Positions 1-12,118 of a stretch of DNA of 64,000 bases are shown one piece after another; position 1 is the stretch's first letter; each line of letters starts with the position of its first letter. Source of the stretch: Siphonodentalium dalli (taxonomy: Eukaryota; Mollusca; Scaphopoda; Gadilida; Siphonodentaliidae); contig CP136067.1 of the NCBI GenBank assembly GCA_032622095.1, positions 61,080,893 through 61,144,892 of the forward strand. Direction: 5' to 3'. The translations under genes were made by a program, and so were the position numbers. Under the pieces are notes generated by a model, which was not told the origin of the DNA, did not search any database, and saw only the letters and a program-made list of their open reading frames with translations.

Positions 1-530
1 ATGAACGTAACGTGACGTCATTTTCAATGTCGTTCATACGTTTATGAACACATTGATCCCGGAAATCACCGGGGATTGTCGGACATGAACGACTGCTTGA
101 CTATTCAGCACGTCCGGATTTGGCAAGCAGTTTGTTTTTGGTATATAATCAGTGTTGTTACCCTGCACCTAAAACTCATCTCCTCTGATTACACAACCCA
201 CGACCTCACAAATATATCATTATGGTAGAACGGTGTGTTGTCAATTTCTTATCATCCACAACCAAAACTTAATTGTTAGTTTCAGATATTATCATTCTTG
301 AAATCAAGACGTCTCTATTCATTACAAGCTAAACAAGACATTTCGTCATACGTGTATACTTTACTGTGAAATTGCGTTTTTCCGCTCTCCGTCAACGGAT
401 TCTCACAATGTTTGGTTTTCTAAAAAGAGAGGATCCGAACTGAACTCCATTCATCACTTAAAGTTGAATAAATAGTGGGAAAGACAGAAAATCCTAGTTG
501 ATAATGAATTTAAGTATATAAATATAAATA

Positions 531-697
531 ATAACGGCGGATTCAACGTGGTCATGGGTTTTGACCGCAAGAAAAAATTCAGCAAACTACATGAACCCCT
601 ATTCAACAAACTGCGCATGAACCCCTTTGGGGTTCATGCAGTTTGCTGAATTTTTCTCGCGGTCAAAATCCCATGACCACATTGAAACCGCCGTTCA
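531..697. mobile_element. Foldback element, arms about 68 bp
   Basis: The left arm at about 531-600 (ACGGCGGATTCAACGTGGTC onward) reappears inverted at about 629-697 with a few mismatches. The roughly 30-bp spacer repeats part of the arm (CAAACT-CATGAACCCC). No coding sequence. It is likely a MITE or foldback remnant of unknown superfamily. Confidence 0.75.
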
Positions 698-707
698 TTT
701 CTTATAG

Positions 708-776
708 TGCCCAGTGGGGTGGGTACAGTTCACAATGTGAAGTGGAGTGAACTACTGTATACCACCCCACTGGGCA
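708..776. repeat. Hairpin next to the foldback element
   Basis: TGCCCAGTGGGGTGG at 708-722 pairs with its inverse at 762-776, and ACAGTTCAC pairs with GTGAACTACTGT inside. It begins only 10 bp after the preceding foldback element. It is a short cruciform-capable element of unknown family. Confidence 0.65.
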
Positions 777-1249
777 TTGTCAATAACAAGATATGCCCTA
801 TTTATTATATTTCACTGCCCACCCGTAGTGTTATATGTCACTCCATTAGTTCCTTGGTTGCATTCATGCCCAAAATACATGTCCAGGGTGTGTTCATGCA
901 AATTTTGCTTAGACCGGCGATCCTATATTGAAGGATTTCTCCAGATGATCTCACTTTAAAGAAAGGCATAGTTTCTGTATGTTTTGCAGAGTTATCTTTC
1001 CTGGAAACAACTTTCAAGATAACCGTCTGTGACTGTCAGCACGCATTTTGATAATCAGCTCCCCTGGATATGTACAATTTGTATATTCCTCTATTTTCTG
1101 CATATTTAAATTATACATGTATTAACGATGAGATGGGACCCTAAACATATTTACAACTAAACAAAGTGTGCGTGGAATGGTACACACCAAATTTGATGAT
1201 CCATTCCCATATTTAATGTTCATACTTCATATTTCAAAATTAAGAAATT

Positions 1250-1680
1250 CCCAAATCAAACAAGGGCAGTAACTCTGGTAAAAATGAATGGATGAAACCC
1301 GTAGTATGTGGGTATCCTGTACCGCATGCTGGGCTATCATCATATCGAAGCACAACTGTTTTTGATGAACTATGCCTGAATTAAAAGCTGAAATGTCAAA
1401 CAAGGGCCATAACTCTCACAGAAATGAATGGATGAAACCTGTAGTGGGTCTGTATCCTTTCCTCCAAGCTGTGCTTTCACACCACCAAAGCACAACTCAA
1501 TCAGAAGATTCTTGCCAAAGTTTCAAGCTGAAATGTTCTTTTGAGGACAAAATAAAAAAAATTCCAAGTCAAACATGGGCCGTAACTCTTGTAGAAATTA
1601 ATGGACGAAACCCATAGTATGTGGGTATCCTTTCCCCCAACCTGCACTATCACTATGCCAAAGGACAACGAAATCTGATA
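1250..1680 (+). repeat. Three diverged tandem units of about 155-165 bp
   Basis: Units start near 1254, 1396 and 1565. Each has a core like CAAACAAGGGCCATAACTCT, then GAAATGAATGGATGAAACCC, a 'gtgggtatcc' stretch and a 'caaagcacaac'-like end. The 'ggccataactctg' core also occurs in the repeats at 38690, 49750 and 57480. These look like central repeats of a HINE/pearl-like element that has lost its ends. Confidence 0.65.
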
Positions 1681-2195
1681 ATTAACACCCACGTTACAAG
1701 GTGATATGTTCAGAGCCCTCAGCTATATGCGCCGAACCTCCTACTGGGGTCGGGGGCATAATAAACTGCTTCATTTATGATCTTGTGATTTGGCAAGATT
1801 AGATAAATGTTTTGAAAATTTACAGACATGTTCATGACCACTACTAGTTATGCAATTTATTCCAAAGATTATTTCCGATATTCGATAAAAAAAGATGTTC
1901 TGACAACAGTAATAGAGTGTCCATGCATGGTCTGATCATAAGGGGGTTGTTGCTGCAATTCCTCCAGTGACGTTCAAGTAAACATTATGGTTTTACATAC
2001 TGTCATTCCATATATTGCTGAATCCCAAACTTTATACATTTCTTCATGTTAACATCTAGTATTACTTGGCCATTTAAACTTTCTGCATTCCTAATCGCTC
2101 CATTGACTGTAACGCATGAAATTAACCCCTATTCAAGTTGAGTTACAGTAACTACAAGTATTTTTAAGGTATCGGTCCTTCACATCTCTCCACAA

Positions 2196-3470
2196 TTGGA
2201 GTCTGCCAAGAATATGTATTATCACCCTTACCATTTAAAATATTCATTGATGACATTAAGGATATTTTCGATCTATGACAATTGTGAACCGTTACGTATT
2301 GGCTCTACCTTTCTCAATGATTTGTTCTTCACGGATGACTTAGTTTTGGTCTCTGAGAGTCCAGAAGGACTTCAGCGATGTTTAGACAAGCTCCAGTCCT
2401 TCACGCAGCTAAATGTCCTTTCGATAAACAAGGAGAAGACGAAATGCTTGATTTTTAGAACGAGAAAGCCAAAAGTTCACCCAACTGTTTTTCCTCGAAG
2501 ATAATCCCTTGGATCTTGATAATGAATATACGTATCTCGAAATAATGTTTTCGAGCACAGGAGAATTCACACAGGCTGTAAATAATTTGAGTGGCAAAGG
2601 ACGAAAGGCGCATTATTCAATCTCTCGTGCAAATAAAGTGCCCCTCCCTCTGAAAACTTCCCTTAAACTGTTTGATAAGTTAATCAAGCCTATAATTCTA
2701 TATGGCAGTGAATTGTGGGCAAGTGAATTAACCAACAGAAATCACGAACATTATCCATGTGAGAAACTTCATATCACACATTGCAAACAAATACTTGGGA
2801 GTCATGCTTCAAACAATGCAGTCACAGCCGGATTAGGGAGCTACCCATTATATATTGACACTTTATGTAGAATGGCTTCATATGTTGTTAAAATCTCATC
2901 CAGCTGTGTGAGTGGCATATTAAGTGATGCAATGCCTGAACAGCACAGCAGGTTAGCTGGAAATTTGATATTCAAAAGTCTGGATTCATTTGGTTTGACT
3001 GTACTCTCCGACATTACTAATAACAAGCCTCTAAATAACAAGCTTCTAAAGACAATTAAATGCCAGCTTCGGGAAAACCACAAGTATGCGCGATGATGTT
3101 TCAAAAACTAGTAATAATAAATTAAGAACATATCAACTTTTTAAAAGAGATTTTGTCCCAGAAACCAATCTTTTAAATACAGCTTCGCAAGTCGACCACT
3201 CAACATTTACCTGCCTAAGAATAAGTAATAATTTTCTTGCCATTGAAAAGGGTCGTCACACCCAACCACCGATTCCTTTAGTCAGAAGACTGTGTTCTGT
3301 GCAATGAGGAAGCCATCGCAGATGAGAGGCATTTCTTAATTTATTGTCCAATACAGAATGAACTAATTAAAATTATGGGTGAAAATTTTATCAATGGTCG
3401 ATTGATGAGTAGACGTCGGATAACTAATTATCTGCATAATATAACACATAACTTTTTACAAGGTGTTTGT
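2196..3470 (+). pseudogene. Non-LTR retrotransposon relic (reverse transcriptase 3' half)
   Basis: This is a 5'-truncated LINE copy. The first frame (2196-2504) carries the reverse transcriptase palm motif as FFTDDLVLVSE, with the catalytic Asp pair, then KEKTKCLIF. After a frameshift near 2490, frame 2509-3096 gives KLIKPIILYGSELW and SNNAVTAGLGSYPLYIDTLC, the region after the RT domain. A second shift near 3090 leads to KLRTYQLFKRDF and NNFLAIEKGRH. A third near 3295 gives CVLCNEEAIADERHFLIYC, a typical C-terminal cysteine/histidine motif of such elements. The RT fingers and the endonuclease are missing. The family resembles jockey-superfamily LINEs; I cannot name the clade. A related copy lies at 35220-36640. 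Confidence 0.88.
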
Positions 3471-4190
3471 GTTGGATAGTGTTTTTTTCTTGGATTGTCA
3501 GTGGCTTCAAAGCATTGTGCATGGATCTACAATGGAGAGTAACTTCTATACTGTGCAGATACTGTGCTTATACTGTCAATTAGGCTCAAAACAGGAGAAA
3601 ACACTTACCACCGTTTTGAAAGAAATATGTTTGTTTAACATTTGTTTATTTATTTAATGGAAATTTCTTAATTTATTTACCAGCATCAGTATGCTTAAAT
3701 GACTCCTCGGCGGAGCATTTAAATCAGCCCTCAAGGTAAGCACGCAGGGGTGACAAACATTTAATGTTCACCAACTTGAAGGACAGTGAAAGAAAGTTTT
3801 TCGGTTTAAGAGAGATGTCGGACAACTAATTATCTGCATAATATAACATATAACTTTTTACAAGGTGTCTGTTTGGTAGTGTTTTGGCTCGGATTGTCAG
3901 TGGCTTCAAAGCACTGTGCATGGAGTTATGGATCTACAATGGAGAGTAACTTCTGTACTGTGCAGATAGCTTATACTGTCAATTAGACTCAAAACAGGAG
4001 AAAACACTTACCACCTTTTTGAAAGAAATATGTTTGTTTAACATTTGTTTATTTATTTAATGGAAATTTATTAATTTATTTACCAGCATCAGTATGCTTA
4101 AATGACTCCTCAGCATAGCATTTCAATCAGCCCTCAAGGCAAGCATGGAGGGGTGGCTCACATTTAATGTTCACCAACTGAAGGACAACA
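3413..4190 (+). repeat. Direct duplication of the LINE 3' tail (2 x about 376 bp)
   Basis: Copy 1 (about 3413-3788) and copy 2 (about 3815-4190) are close matches from GTCGGA-AACTAATTATCTGC to CCCTCAAGG-AAGCA and TTTAATGTTCACCAACT. Copy 1 continues directly from the LINE reading frame (RRRITNYLHNI). Copy 2 keeps only the 3' UTR-like part. The AT-rich segment TTGTTTATTTATTTAATGGA is present in both. Confidence 0.85.
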
Positions 4191-4192
4191 TA

Positions 4193-4240
4193 AAATGAAA
4201 GTGTCAATGACACTGCAGCTCAACTTGGGGAAGGAATTAA
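4193..4240 (+). mobile_element. 5' leader fragment of the type-1 HINE-like element
   Basis: The sequence matches the start of the elements at 27155, 56476, 59887 and 63956: GAAAGTGTCAATGACACTG, then AGCTCAACTTG. Nothing of the central repeat follows, so this is a solo leader or a truncated copy. Confidence 0.7.
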
Positions 4241-4888
4241 TTTTTTGCTGAGCAATGAATAGAATGATAAAGAAGGAAAGTCAAAAAGTTACAGTAAAGG
4301 GGCTTGTATTGTGTAGATGAAATTATTTCATTTCAAACATTCAAAATTATTTGCACCATGGTGTAGGTATGTTTTGATATCACTCCTTTCAAATTAGGCA
4401 CAGGCATCTCAATATTCGGGCCCGACTCGGACAATTTTTTGTCAACTTTTACCCCAAAGGCTCACTTACATGTAGACAAAATTTACCAGGTATAAATTTG
4501 TTTAGGATATATATTTTTGTGCCAGGTACATATCTTGAAAATGACCCGCGTTCACATGTATTTCAGAAACTGGTGTTATTTGCTTTTTCGCAGTCATTTT
4601 CCATACATGCTGATAGTGTTTTATCTGGGAAAAAACCTGGCTAAATATATTTCAGAAACGTTTTTCTGCTTGTATTGTACAACTCATCTGCCACTACTTA
4701 TATTATTAGTGGTATGTGTCTAGATCGACAATAGTATCTTTTGAGCAACAAACATATATATAAAACAAATATGACACACCAAATGTCACACCAATTGGTC
4801 AAAGAAAGCGAACATGTGTCCCAAAGGTAAAGTGTCTTCCCTTAAATTAATGCATTACAATTTGCAACGAGACCATAGAAAAGCCAGA

Positions 4889-5165
4889 ACTAACGAGAGG
4901 CCGATCACGATCGGCAGATGTTAACCCATCCCTTGGCAATAAAAATTTACTATGCTTGGAATCATAAATGAGAGTTTTGGTGTTGAATTATAGAGTATAC
5001 TGTTATGTACTATTATAGACAAAGGTACATGTACATAACAAAAACTATTGGGATTTATGGGTCACTGGCATTTATAAAAGAGAATGCACTAGTACAGGAT
5101 CTGTAATGCTAAGCCACCACAGCCTTGGGTTAAATGTGAAAGGTGTGACCTGGACATGGAATATT
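4889..5165 (+). mobile_element. Dispersed element, 'GAGAGGCCGATCACGATCGG' family, copy 1
   Basis: It starts ACGAGAGGCCGATCACGATC, which contains the palindrome GCCGATCACGATCGGC. It then runs through GATGTTAACCC and AGAGTATACTGTTATGTACT to GACCTGGACATGGAATA. A nearly collinear copy is at 38379-38645, and shorter ones at 48189 and 54925. It is non-coding and the superfamily is unknown. Confidence 0.75.
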
Positions 5166-5372
5166 TATGTTAAGTTTACAATAATAATGTGTCAAATTCT
5201 ACCAACAATATAGTATACAGATAAGCCACCTCACTGTTGACCCATTAATATCAATCATATAGCAGAGCTGTCAACAAGTCACAGGAATTGTTTATGTTGA
5301 ACACTGACCTCTCTGAGCTAAAGTAGAAATGTCAATTTAAGACCTGTATACTTCCCTGAAGATGAGGCCTAA

Positions 5373-5465
5373 GCAGAATGAGGTCCCTGGAGAGTGTATT
5401 TGGTGATGCTAGCCTACTGTGCAGAGTAGCATCACTAAATTCACCCTCTGGGGACCTCATTCTGC
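5373..5465. repeat. Hairpin, arms about 40 bp
   Basis: GCAGAATGAGGTCCCTGGAG at 5373 pairs with its inverse ending at 5465; the inner arms TGGTGATGCTA and TAGCATCAC also pair. The loop is about 13 bp. It is a MITE-like or foldback sequence with no coding potential. Confidence 0.7.
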
Positions 5466-5689
5466 AAATGTCAGACATACAGCATTTTGTTTTGATATGA
5501 TATGTTAATGATACACACAGAGCATGACTGTTTACACCTAGCTGTCAGCCAGCTAGATAACATCTGAATTGATGACTGTTATTAACTCTTTCTGTCTGGG
5601 GCTAATACCATACTTTATGGATGTTACAAGGTGTCAGTTTTTCTAATTAATTTTTTCTTGACTGCAGTGGGTGCAGGGCGGCGCAGATT

Positions 5690-5730
5690 GGGGGGGGGGG
5701 GGGGGGTGGGGTGGTAGTGGGGACAGGGGT
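5690..5730 (+). repeat. Poly-G run of 17 and G-rich extension
   Basis: Seventeen consecutive G (5690-5706) are followed by GGG-rich sequence. This has strong G-quadruplex potential. Comparable runs occur at 6677, 44953, 53662, 58178 and 59146. Confidence 0.9.
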
Positions 5731-5889
5731 GAGAAGGGAAAGGGGTGGAATGGGGTGTTTTGTGTCTAAAAAAATACAAAAAATCAGGGGTTAAAATGAA
5801 CAAAATATTTTTGTATTGGTTCAATTTGAATTGTGATTTGTTTTTTGAATTGAGCAAGGATTTAAATTTAACAATATTTTTTTTTTTTT

Positions 5890-6412
5890 AAGTTATGTTC
5901 CTGACACGGCCCCTATTTGACACACTGACCCCATTTGAACAAATCTGAACCCCAGTCACACAAGGACCCACCATACAAAATATTAGCTAAATCGGCCTGA
6001 TGATTCTGGAGAAGAAGTCATTCTAATAATTACTAGGGAGAATAGAGTTATGTCCCCGATTCTGCCCCTATTTGACCCAGTGACCCCATTTGAAAAAAAT
6101 CTGACCCCCAGTCACTCAAGGACCTTCCATACCAAATATAAGCTAAATAGGCCTGATTGTTCTTGAAAAGAAGTTGTTTTAAGAATTACTATGGCGGGAA
6201 AGAGTTATGGCCCTAGCTTCGCAACTATTTGACTCAGTGACCTTATTTTAACAAATCTGAGTCTGAGTCAAGCAGGGAACATCCACACCAAATATGAACT
6301 CATTTGGCCTTATGATACTGGAGAAGAAGATGATTGTTGACGGACGGACGGACGACGGACGAGGAGTGATGACTATAGCTCCACCGGAGACTTCGTCTCA
6401 GGTGAGCTAAAA
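5890..6412 (+). mobile_element. HINE/pearl-like element with three tandem units
   Basis: Three diverged units of about 160 bp share TATTTGAC-CAGTGACC-ATTT and GGCCT-ATGAT-CTGGAGAAGAAG. They are followed by a GACGGACGGACGACGG stretch (about 6340-6362) and a terminal hairpin, TAGCTCCACCGGAG with CTCAGGTGAGCTA (6375-6409), then AAAAAC. This is the architecture of bivalve pearl/HINE elements: central tandem repeats, GACGG microsatellite, 3' hairpin. Confidence 0.7.
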
Positions 6413-6417
6413 ACTTG

Positions 6418-6715
6418 TTCTCAGAAGAAGTTAATTTCTCGCTGTTTCATGACTATATAAAGCAAAACGAGCGATAAAACCATAAGATTATTTTTTTGTC
6501 ATGTAGGTGCTGGGTGGGGTGGAAGATATCCTGACCTGGACATTTCCCCCCTCCCCCAAACCCTGACTCAAACAACTTTCTCTTGGAGAAGCTAATTTCT
6601 CGCTGTTTCATTACTATATAAAGCAAAATAAGCGATAAAACCATAAGATGATTTTTTTGTCATGTAGGTGCGGGATGGGGGGGGGGGGGGGTGGAATATC
6701 CAAGCCTGGACGTTT
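6418..6715 (+). repeat. Tandem duplication of about 163 bp carrying a G-run
   Basis: GCTGTTTCAT-ACTATATAAAGCAAAA and GCGATAAAACCATAAGAT occur at about 6440 and about 6603, each followed by TTTTTTTGTCATGTAGGTG, a G-rich stretch and CCTGGAC. In the second copy the G stretch has grown to 15 G (6677-6691). Confidence 0.85.
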
Positions 6716-6889
6716 GAAAGAAAAGAAAAAATTTGAAAAATATACCAAAAAAAATACCCCCGAACAAATCTGTTCACATGGCAAAAATATGTTTCAGGTA
6801 CAAAAGTATATACATGTACCAGGTATAAATGGCATCATGTAAATGGGGCTTTAATAGCTAACTCTTTACCACCTAATATCAAATGTCGC

Positions 6890-6980
6890 TGGACACCTGG
6901 TGACATGTATTTTGACGAACTAATTATAAAACCATGCAGGTATATGCAAAATACGTCAAATCATGTCACCAGGTGTTCAA
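6890..6980. repeat. Short inverted repeat element
   Basis: GGACACCTGGTGACATG at 6890 is inverted as CATGTCACCAGGTGTTC at about 6963, with TTTTGACG/CGTCAAA also paired. ATCAAATG is found just outside on both sides. Non-coding MITE-like unit. Confidence 0.65.
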
Positions 6981-7034
6981 GAATAAAGAACCTACATCAT
7001 TTGAAGGATCAAATGAGCCAGTTTTCACATCTAG

Positions 7035-7350
7035 TTAAGTGGTCCTGCTAATTTTCTATGATGCTGGTGGGTCATGGCAAAGCGATGCAGGTAAGAAAAA
7101 GTACCCTTATTTTATATCAAATTGTCATTTTCGCGACACCAGCACCACCATGTTTATAATATTTTAAAATATAAACGTTCTTGCATAGACACTGGCTTTT
7201 ACTCAAATTGTTCGGATTAGCCAAATACTGCAAAAATGACAAATTTTGGAATAATAAACAGTATTTTTTTCTTCTTTGCCCTACCAGCATCATATCCATA
7301 CAGCAGGACCTACCAGCATCATAGCAAATTAGTAGGATGACTTGACCAGG
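7035..7350. mobile_element. Inverted-repeat element, arms about 40 bp
   Basis: TCCTGCTAATTTTCTATGAT and GCTGGTGGGTC at about 7045 are inverted at about 7300-7345 (GACCTACCAGCATCATAGCA and onward). An extra partial arm copy (CTACCAGCATCATATCC) sits beside the right arm at about 7283. Non-autonomous and of unknown family. Confidence 0.65.
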
Positions 7351-10020
7351 GGTCAAGGATGATGAATAATACAAAAAATATAATATCTAATTAATATATT
7401 TATTGACAGGGATGCAATAAAATGACAGCCAACAACATCAGATGCATTATTACACTTTTATTTTGTATCTAAGTTTGTTCCCAAAGTTTGACTTTCAATT
7501 TGGTGGCTATGCACAAGCAGAGTTGTAACAATAAAAAGTCGAAAATCATGAAACCCAAGACCACGCTGATACCTTATTAACAGAATGTAATGCAGAGTTA
7601 AGTTATACTAGTGTAGTATATATATATATATATTGCACACAAAAATAATTCGGACACCACTAAATAGCTAAGTGTTTGTCTCTAGTTGGGTGAGGCAATT
7701 GCTGTCTGATTAACTTAGATGTGTATTTCAATTAACTGCATATCTTGACGGTATGAGAAACATTTGCAACAAAACTTTGCAATTAAAAAATTTTATTGCG
7801 CAAATTTAAAATGTGAAAATACTGGTAAAAAAATAATGTGTAATGGACCCGAATGCAGGAGAGCATCATAGGATTCCCATTTATAGGTGGGAAGGAAACA
7901 AGGAGAACAGTTTCAAGTACAGTATGCACTTTCACCTATTACAGGATACAATTACCCCATGCCAAATGTATTGTATCCTCCTATGTAATTATATGGTACG
8001 ACTTATGTTTATATCCAAATATTTACACTTCTATATGAATTCATGCTATGGAACCTGATAGGACGTTGGTTGGTCGAAATCATGTCATGTGACAGTAGTG
8101 CGCAAGCCCCAACTTGCTTTCATATTATATGGACGCAACTTGCAACATGATACAAGTACCAGAATATTGTTCAAAACGGGCGCTAATTAAAATGGGCGCT
8201 AATTGCTCTTTTATTTTGCAAATTGATTTATTAAATATAAGAAATGAATGTTGATTTTATTCCATTCCATAGAGTATGGATGCAAATTCGTTTAACTTTT
8301 TATGTGTGGAATGGTTTCACGTCCCACACAATGTCAAACCAACTTGCACCATACTCCACAGAATTCAAGCAAATCGACATCCATTTCTTAACAAAAAGAT
8401 GTCTATAATAGAATACACAACTAAAGTAAATATGACATTTGACTGCTAAAGATCATCTGGGTAGAGAATTTAACAAGAATTCCATAAACGAGGAGTTTTG
8501 TTTTCATCCTCATTCATCTCTTATCTTGACGAGAAAAAACGTCTTGAATCTTTTCACACATCAAAACATTTCACTTTTTGAGCTCCGAGAATCAATTGAT
8601 TTTTCTTAGAATTCTCTCACCTCGGACTTCATGACATCCAGTGTTAATTTTCGATGATCCAACTGTGATGAAGAATGAATAGATAGCTACACTTGCTAAT
8701 TATTTAATCAGATGTGCTGTTTGTTAACTTTAGCCAGACCCATTTTTCTCACAACTGAACTTCACCCAACTAAAAAGCATCAGAAAATAACAGTGACAAA
8801 AAAGTTAAAAATCTAATGGAATGAAAGAATTTATAATAAAAGCTATGTTTGGGATTTATCCTTCGGCTAAGAAATGGGTTTTGATTTTCGTAAAATCTGA
8901 GTATATTAAAATCGAAGCCTTTTACAACATAACATACAAACAAATGCCGACCAAACCCATGATTTCAGTAAAATCTCATCCAATAATTATGAAAAATGAA
9001 GCCTATCTCAACTAAACACCAAATAATTTTTTACAATGTTAAATAAACCTGGAAAGCCTTGGAATTTAAAGCACACTGCTCACAGCTGACCCAGAGAGGT
9101 ATTAAACTGTGTTAAAGGTGTCATAACTATCAAATTTTGCCAACTTATTGGTGTCTTTTTAAATATTCCTGAGAATTCAATCTTTGAATTTTCATGCAAA
9201 TAGTACAGTCTTAAAGTAAAGTAAAGTTCATTATAAAATGTTTTTTTTTAAACTAGTAATTGCAAATTGTGGCAAATGTTCAACAGTGATATTGAATATG
9301 ATTGATTCCATTGAAATGGAAGGATATGAATAAAATATTAACAGGTCTGGCATACCTGAATTTAACTATGATAGTTAAATATATTACTATTGTAGTCATA
9401 TCTAGTCATGCCTGCTAATGTGGTTAATGCTTGGCATCATTCTCACATAGTGAGGTGCGACATACTTTGTTAAACGAATATGCATTGCATGTTTATTATC
9501 AAGTCAAATCATACAAAACATAACTTTTCAAGTACTTACTCATATTGGGGTTCACAAAGTTAAAACCTCAGGTATATATATTATTTCAGACACTAAATTA
9601 TGTGTACACTTGAGATAAGAGTTGAAGTTTTTTATTCACCAGTGATGTCCTATGCTAACTTTGAACCATTCTCCTGGTCATATCACAATGCTGATCATGA
9701 ACATCCCATTATATTTCCAGTCCACTCAACAGGCATGTGTTCATTTTCCATGATAGCTGCATGTATAGCTGTTACACACTGAATTATGCTACCACACCAA
9801 CATGTTCTTCCTTCATTGATGCAAATCTGAATGTTTTTTTTATAAATTCATTAAGGTTATGCTAGGCAATTTGATTTATGACAGAAGGAATATACATAGA
9901 CTTGACAGATATATCTGCGGATACACTGGCTGATGGACACCAATGAAATATTATTGCTGTCTGGTTACAGATATATCTGTTATATACGGTATCAAACTGT
10001 TATCCCAAAATGACAATGTT
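7351..10020. other. No gene seen; AT-rich intergenic
   Basis: There is no recognisable coding exon, RNA gene or well-bounded repeat. It contains a short TA microsatellite (about 7618-7632). Open frames here are short and show no family features. Confidence 0.6.
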
Positions 10021-10080
10021 CAAAACTAAGAGGCATGACTGTTCCAGCGGAGTTAAGGAATACCCCTGACATGTGCAAGA
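10020..10080 (+). mobile_element. 5' end fragment of type-2 HINE-like element
   Basis: AAGAGGCATGACTGTTCCAG and AAGGAATACCCC match the start of the element at 30731 (AAGAGGTGTGACTGTCCCAA, AAGGATACCCC). Only the end is preserved. Confidence 0.55.
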
Positions 10081-11850
10081 TTTGGAGGGCTAAATTAAAG
10101 ACACCCGTATGGTCTACAACATAAGAATCTGATTCCACATTTTGGACATGATATTTTCTGATTTGAGAGTATTCACTATGTTAATGAAATGTGGTATATA
10201 ATTCAGGATATATATATATATTGATTTTGGTGAACTTTGATGTAACTACAATTTAGTTGACTATATTAGTTTGAATTCACATTGTGCCAGACATGATTAA
10301 TGATTAGATAAAATGGATCAACTAACACAACACTGACTAGATATTTTTTAACTAAAAAAACTAATGTTGAGTCAAATCACCTGGGAAGGTATAAATGATT
10401 GAAGTAGGTTGGATTTCTACAGTAAATCTGAAGTTTAGATACCAAGTCAACATGTTAGGAGAAATCTGATGAGCATACACTTCCAATAGAATAATAGGTA
10501 CTTAATAAATTGGCCCTCTGCTATGAAAATGATTTTAGCACAAAGATCACTCACGATAAAGAGATATAAATAGAATAAATTAAACAATTATAATATGAAA
10601 AAGATTATTTCAGATTAAATACTGTGCATTTTCATCCAAATTTTCTGAGACATTAGAAAAATTTACAATTTCTTATCAGTTCAGCAAAGCAAAGAGAAAT
10701 GATAGGCATACAGGCTGATTAAAGTGATGTGAAACACTCCGGTATATAGTATGATCATTAGAAATGGAGAATAATATTGTTGAAAGTAGTTATTTTTACA
10801 AATATTATGTCCAAATTGACAACACATACCGTCATTTTTATATATTAATTAAATGCAGTTACTCTCGATGGCGCAACTGTTTTCGTTAATTTATCGCCAA
10901 TAGAAGCGTCCCGATTCGAGTAGTAAATATTTACAATTGAGCGCAGTTCAAACAATGTTTTCTATGGAGTGGCACGGTCGATTTGCTTGAGATTTTCGGT
11001 GATGTTAGTAGAATGCCACATTCCTCCAGTTGGCATAGCACCCGAGTACTAACTTATAAGTTCCACGCATCCGAAAAAGTGCATAATATGTCTTTAAGTA
11101 CTACAACACAAGAAGTTTTCAGTCTACATTTCACCCAAAGTTCAAATGGCATTGATATTATGAAAACAAAATTCAAATATCTATCGACAGGGTATTCATG
11201 TTTTCAATGCTGGTATTGCATAGTCACAAGAATACATTCATCTGTGATTAATGTTTTTTCTCTCTTCTGATAACAATATTATTTAATAGTTTAATCATTG
11301 ATAGCCTATACTGAAAGAACACACTTTTTAATTCCCTTTGCCATTGCTTCAATAAATTAATCATTTCTGAAGAACAGATAAACTGAACATATATGCTCAG
11401 CAGTGATCATCAGAGGATATTATATCTAGATTCAAGTTAACAATTTGATCGTAGGCAACACTTGAAATAAACAGTCCAATTCTTATTATTCTATTCAATT
11501 TTGAAATGTGAACACATAAGTTACATATGCATGAACTATATGCTGCTCCAAATAACACGGAATCCTAATATTTTTCCTTTGAAAAATGGCAATAAGGTTT
11601 TCTCATTCACATTTCTACTATTTGCCACGAGATGTGAATGATATAAGCCCTCCCCCAAAGAAATTTTGAAAGTGTACATAAGATTTTTATCAAATCGATA
11701 GCCAATCTAAGCAGAGCAGAAAGAAGTTCCAGCAAATAAGTTATGTGGAAACTAAAACAAAACTGAAGCAAATTGAATACAAAAGGCAACCAATTCGTAA
11801 AAAAAAATAAAAAATTATTCCCAAACAAAATATAGAGAAATCCATATACT
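10081..11850. other. No gene seen; AT-rich intergenic
   Basis: I see nothing supportable. A short TA run lies near 10208. The 95-codon open frame at 10983-11270 has no recognisable features and its composition matches the surroundings. Confidence 0.55.
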
Positions 11851-11851
11851 A

Positions 11852-12118
11852 TTAACCCTTTGTGTACTAAATACTCATTAATGAATAGTTCCCTTAGGAA
11901 ATGTTCAGATAATAAGTTCAACAAATGACCGCTTGTTGAATTTGTTATCTGAACATTTCATACCAATGAATATGAATCCTTCTGCTCTTGTATTTTATCT
12001 GTTTTTCTGTCTGTTTTATTTCCGGTAACTGAGCAGCCCTCCAAATGAGTAGTAGACCATTCAAATGTGTACTTTTATAACTGAGTGGGTGAATCCATTC
12101 AGCACAGAAAGGGTTAAG
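11852..12118 (+). mobile_element. TTAA-ended small element, family C copy 1
   Basis: It starts TTAACCCTTTGTGTACTAAA and ends with the near-inverse TTCAGCACAGAAAGGGTTAA. The right half contains GAATATGAATCCTTCTGC and TAGTAGACCATTCAAATGTG. Diverged copies of that half are at about 19350-19486 and 24690-24841. An inner inverted repeat (GAAATGTTCAGATAA with TTATCTGAACATTTC) lies at 11898-11958. The TTAA duplication followed by CCCT fits piggyBac-type ends. Confidence 0.7.

Noticed and set aside
10983-11270. 95-codon open frame
   Set aside because: No domain, no splice context, and composition like the intergenic background.
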